From positions 1 through 11,379 of the forward strand of contig JAFRUW010000069.1 of assembly GCA_017438675.1 (NCBI GenBank): DNA of 11,379 nucleotides, given 5' to 3'. Below are positions 10,126 to 11,379 of this stretch, one piece after another; position 1 is the stretch's first letter, and each line of letters opens with the position of its first letter. The position numbers were made by a program, and so were the translations under genes. The stretch comes from Oscillospiraceae bacterium (GTDB lineage: Bacteria; Bacillota; Clostridia; Oscillospirales; Oscillospiraceae). The notes under the pieces are model-generated. The model was given only the letters and a program-made list of their open reading frames with translations, did not search any database and had not been told where the DNA came from.

Positions 10126-10890
10126 ATGGACACAAAGGATGTACTGCTTGAGCTGAGAACTAAGAAGGGACTGTCACAGGACGAGCTGGCCGAAAAGGTG
10201 TTTGTCACCCGGCAGGCTGTGTCCCGCTGGGAAAACGGGGACACCGTCCCCAACACCGAGACGCTGAAGCTGCTTTCCAGGTTTTACAATGTTTCGATCA
10301 ACACTCTTTTGGGCTCTCCCCGTCAGCTTATCTGCCAGTGCTGCGGCATGCCCCTTGAGGACTCCATCATCGGCAGAGACAAGAGCGGCGACTTAAACGA
10401 GGATTACTGCCAGTGGTGCTATGCCGACGGGACATACACATATCACGACATGGATGAACTCATCAACGTCTGTGTCAGCCACATGGCGGGCGACAACTTC
10501 ACTGAGGAGCAGGCCCGGGCATATATGAAGCAGGTCCTGCCGACACTGGACTACTGGAAAAGATACGAGGAGCTTAGCGACAACGGCGAGTTTGACACCT
10601 TCAAGGAGCAGCTTATTAAAGAGATAAACGGTCTCGGAATCGAGGGGTTGCCCAAGGTGGAAAAGCTGAACGCCCTTGTGGGCAAATTCGTGAATCTCGA
10701 GTACCGGCTCCCGGGCGGCACGTCGGTAAAGTTCCTGGACGACGGAACCACATACCTCGGCAACCAGCTTGAATCGGAGTTCGGCGGCGACCGCTGCTTC
10801 GGCGTTCTTGCGAACATGGACTTCATCCTGGTCTGCACCTACGGCGAGAACGGCTCTGACCCGGAGCTTGTAATGTATAAAAAGAGATAA
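10126..10890 (+). CDS. XRE-family regulator with zinc-ribbon and conserved C-terminal domain
   Basis: The 254-residue protein starts with an XRE/Cro-type helix-turn-helix (residues 3-60; recognition region ELAEKVFVTRQAVSRWENG). Next comes a zinc-ribbon-like segment with C70, C72, C73 and C95, C98 (CQCCGMPL and DYCQWC), of the putative zinc-ribbon type often paired with XRE domains. The C-terminal half (about 150-254) contains a helical part and then a beta-rich stretch, GTSVKFLDDGTTYLGNQLE, and ends in a conserved FILVCTYGENGSDPE. I do not know a function for that last part. The start is the ATG at 10126 with AGGAGGTG at 10111-10118; an in-frame ATG at 10093 lies upstream of the likely transcription start and has no ribosome site. 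It has its own promoter and a strong terminator, so it is probably monocistronic. Its targets are unknown. DNA binding and a redox- or metal-sensing role are inferred. Confidence 0.88.
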   Translation: MDTKDVLLELRTKKGLSQDELAEKVFVTRQAVSRWENGDTVPNTETLKLLSRFYNVSINTLLGSPRQLICQCCGMPLEDSIIGRDKSGDLNEDYCQWCYADGTYTYHDMDELINVCVSHMAGDNFTEEQARAYMKQVLPTLDYWKRYEELSDNGEFDTFKEQLIKEINGLGIEGLPKVEKLNALVGKFVNLEYRLPGGTSVKFLDDGTTYLGNQLESEFGGDRCFGVLANMDFILVCTYGENGSDPELVMYKKR

Positions 10891-10891
10891 C

Positions 10892-10933
10892 AAAAAATAC
10901 CGGGCAGGTACAAAAACCTGCCCGACATTTTTT
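10892..10933. terminator. Bidirectional intrinsic terminator between convergent genes
   Basis: CGGGCAGGT (10901-10909) pairs perfectly with ACCTGCCCG (10916-10924) around a 6-nt loop. Six A (10892-10897) lie to the left and six T (10928-10933) to the right, so it serves both the XRE gene on + and the MATE gene on the minus strand, whose stop is at 10938-10940. Confidence 0.95.
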
Positions 10934-10937
10934 ATTG

Positions 10938-11379
10938 TCAGAACGATACTATATTGTTTACCCATTTTCTGCGCTTTACGAGGATGAAGCCAACCACGCA
11001 CTTTATGAGATCCAGCGCGTAGACCAGAATATACATGGGAAGGATCGGCATTGCGGTGAAGCGGGACAGCACATATGATGCCGGTATGGTAACCGCCCAG
11101 ACAAAGACACTGTCAAACAAAAAGGTGATAAGCGTCTTGCCGCCGGAGCGCAGGGTGAAGTAGCAGGCGTTTGTGTAGGAGTTCATAGGCATTGCCGCCG
11201 CGGAAATGAGCAGCAGGTCGCAGGCAAGTGCCTTCACACCGGGGGTTGTGTTGTATATCTGCGGCACCAGCGGAGCCGTAAAGGCCATGACGATACCCAC
11301 AGCGATGCTCAGCGCAATGGAGAAGGCCGTCAGCTTTCTGTCCTCGTCCACCGCCCGTTCCAGCTCTCCCGCGCCGAGA
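10938..11379 (-). CDS. MATE-family efflux transporter, C-terminal part (5' end outside window)
   Basis: The minus-strand frame is open from the window edge to TGA at 10938-10940, giving 146 residues. The GTG at 11351 is not the start, because the upstream codons read LGAGELERA, a typical MATE linker motif (LGAGE-x-x-x-A) before a transmembrane helix. Hydrophobic segments follow at about residues 20-38 (IALSIAVGIVMAF), 50-65 (LACDLLLISAAAMP), 80-105 (LITFLFDSVFVWAVTIPAS) and 115-137 (MYILVYALDLIKCVVGFILV). This matches the last four of the twelve helices of MATE multidrug and toxin extrusion antiporters, which export cationic compounds using Na or H gradients. The short basic tail ends RRKWVNNIVSF. 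The substrate cannot be told. It converges on the XRE regulator, so shared regulation is not suggested by the layout. Confidence 0.88.
   Translation of the reverse strand, partial: LGAGELERAVDEDRKLTAFSIALSIAVGIVMAFTAPLVPQIYNTTPGVKALACDLLLISAAAMPMNSYTNACYFTLRSGGKTLITFLFDSVFVWAVTIPASYVLSRFTAMPILPMYILVYALDLIKCVVGFILVKRRKWVNNIVSF

Overview
The window reads as chromosomal DNA from a gut-type Clostridia (Bacillota, probably Oscillospirales/Ruminococcaceae-like). The reasons are the style of the RNA polymerase beta and beta' sequences, strong AGGAGG-type ribosome sites, consensus sigma-A promoters, a CCA-encoding tRNA-Leu, and accessory genes (macro domain, VWA, XRE plus zinc ribbon, MATE) of the kind common in that group. 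The taxon is an inference from remembered family resemblance, not from a search.

Layout. Positions 1-138 hold the 3' end of an insertion sequence: the last 37 codons of a transposase on + and the presumed element end. A perfect 17-bp stem-loop at 139-175 follows, directly against the IS end and just downstream of rpoC. Positions 199-7715 carry rpoB-rpoC on the minus strand, coupled by a 1-nt TAATG overlap. Their promoter is a perfect TTGACA-17-TATAAT at 7901-7929, giving a leader of about 180 nt before rpoB. Divergent from it, a second perfect TTGACA-17-TATAAT (8011-8039) drives a tRNA-Leu(GAG) at 8051-8135, which ends in a textbook terminator.

The rest is accessory. On + lie a macro-domain/HTH-like fusion protein (8250-9209), whose frame is cut by a TAA 19 sense codons before what looks like its family C-terminus; a stand-alone VWA/MIDAS protein (9375-10034), preceded by a terminator-like hairpin; and an XRE regulator with a zinc-ribbon (10126-10890). 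A bidirectional terminator (10892-10933) separates these from the C-terminal part of a MATE transporter on the minus strand that runs off the window end.

How the parts work together. The left two thirds is housekeeping (core transcription, one tRNA), unusual mainly in being detached from the usual rplKAJL and rpsLG neighbours. The macro/VWA pair is the best candidate for a poorly described system: an ADP-ribose-binding or -hydrolysing domain fused to a DNA-binding-like C-terminal domain, next to a metal-dependent adhesion-type domain with no export signal. Its function is not decided by this sequence.
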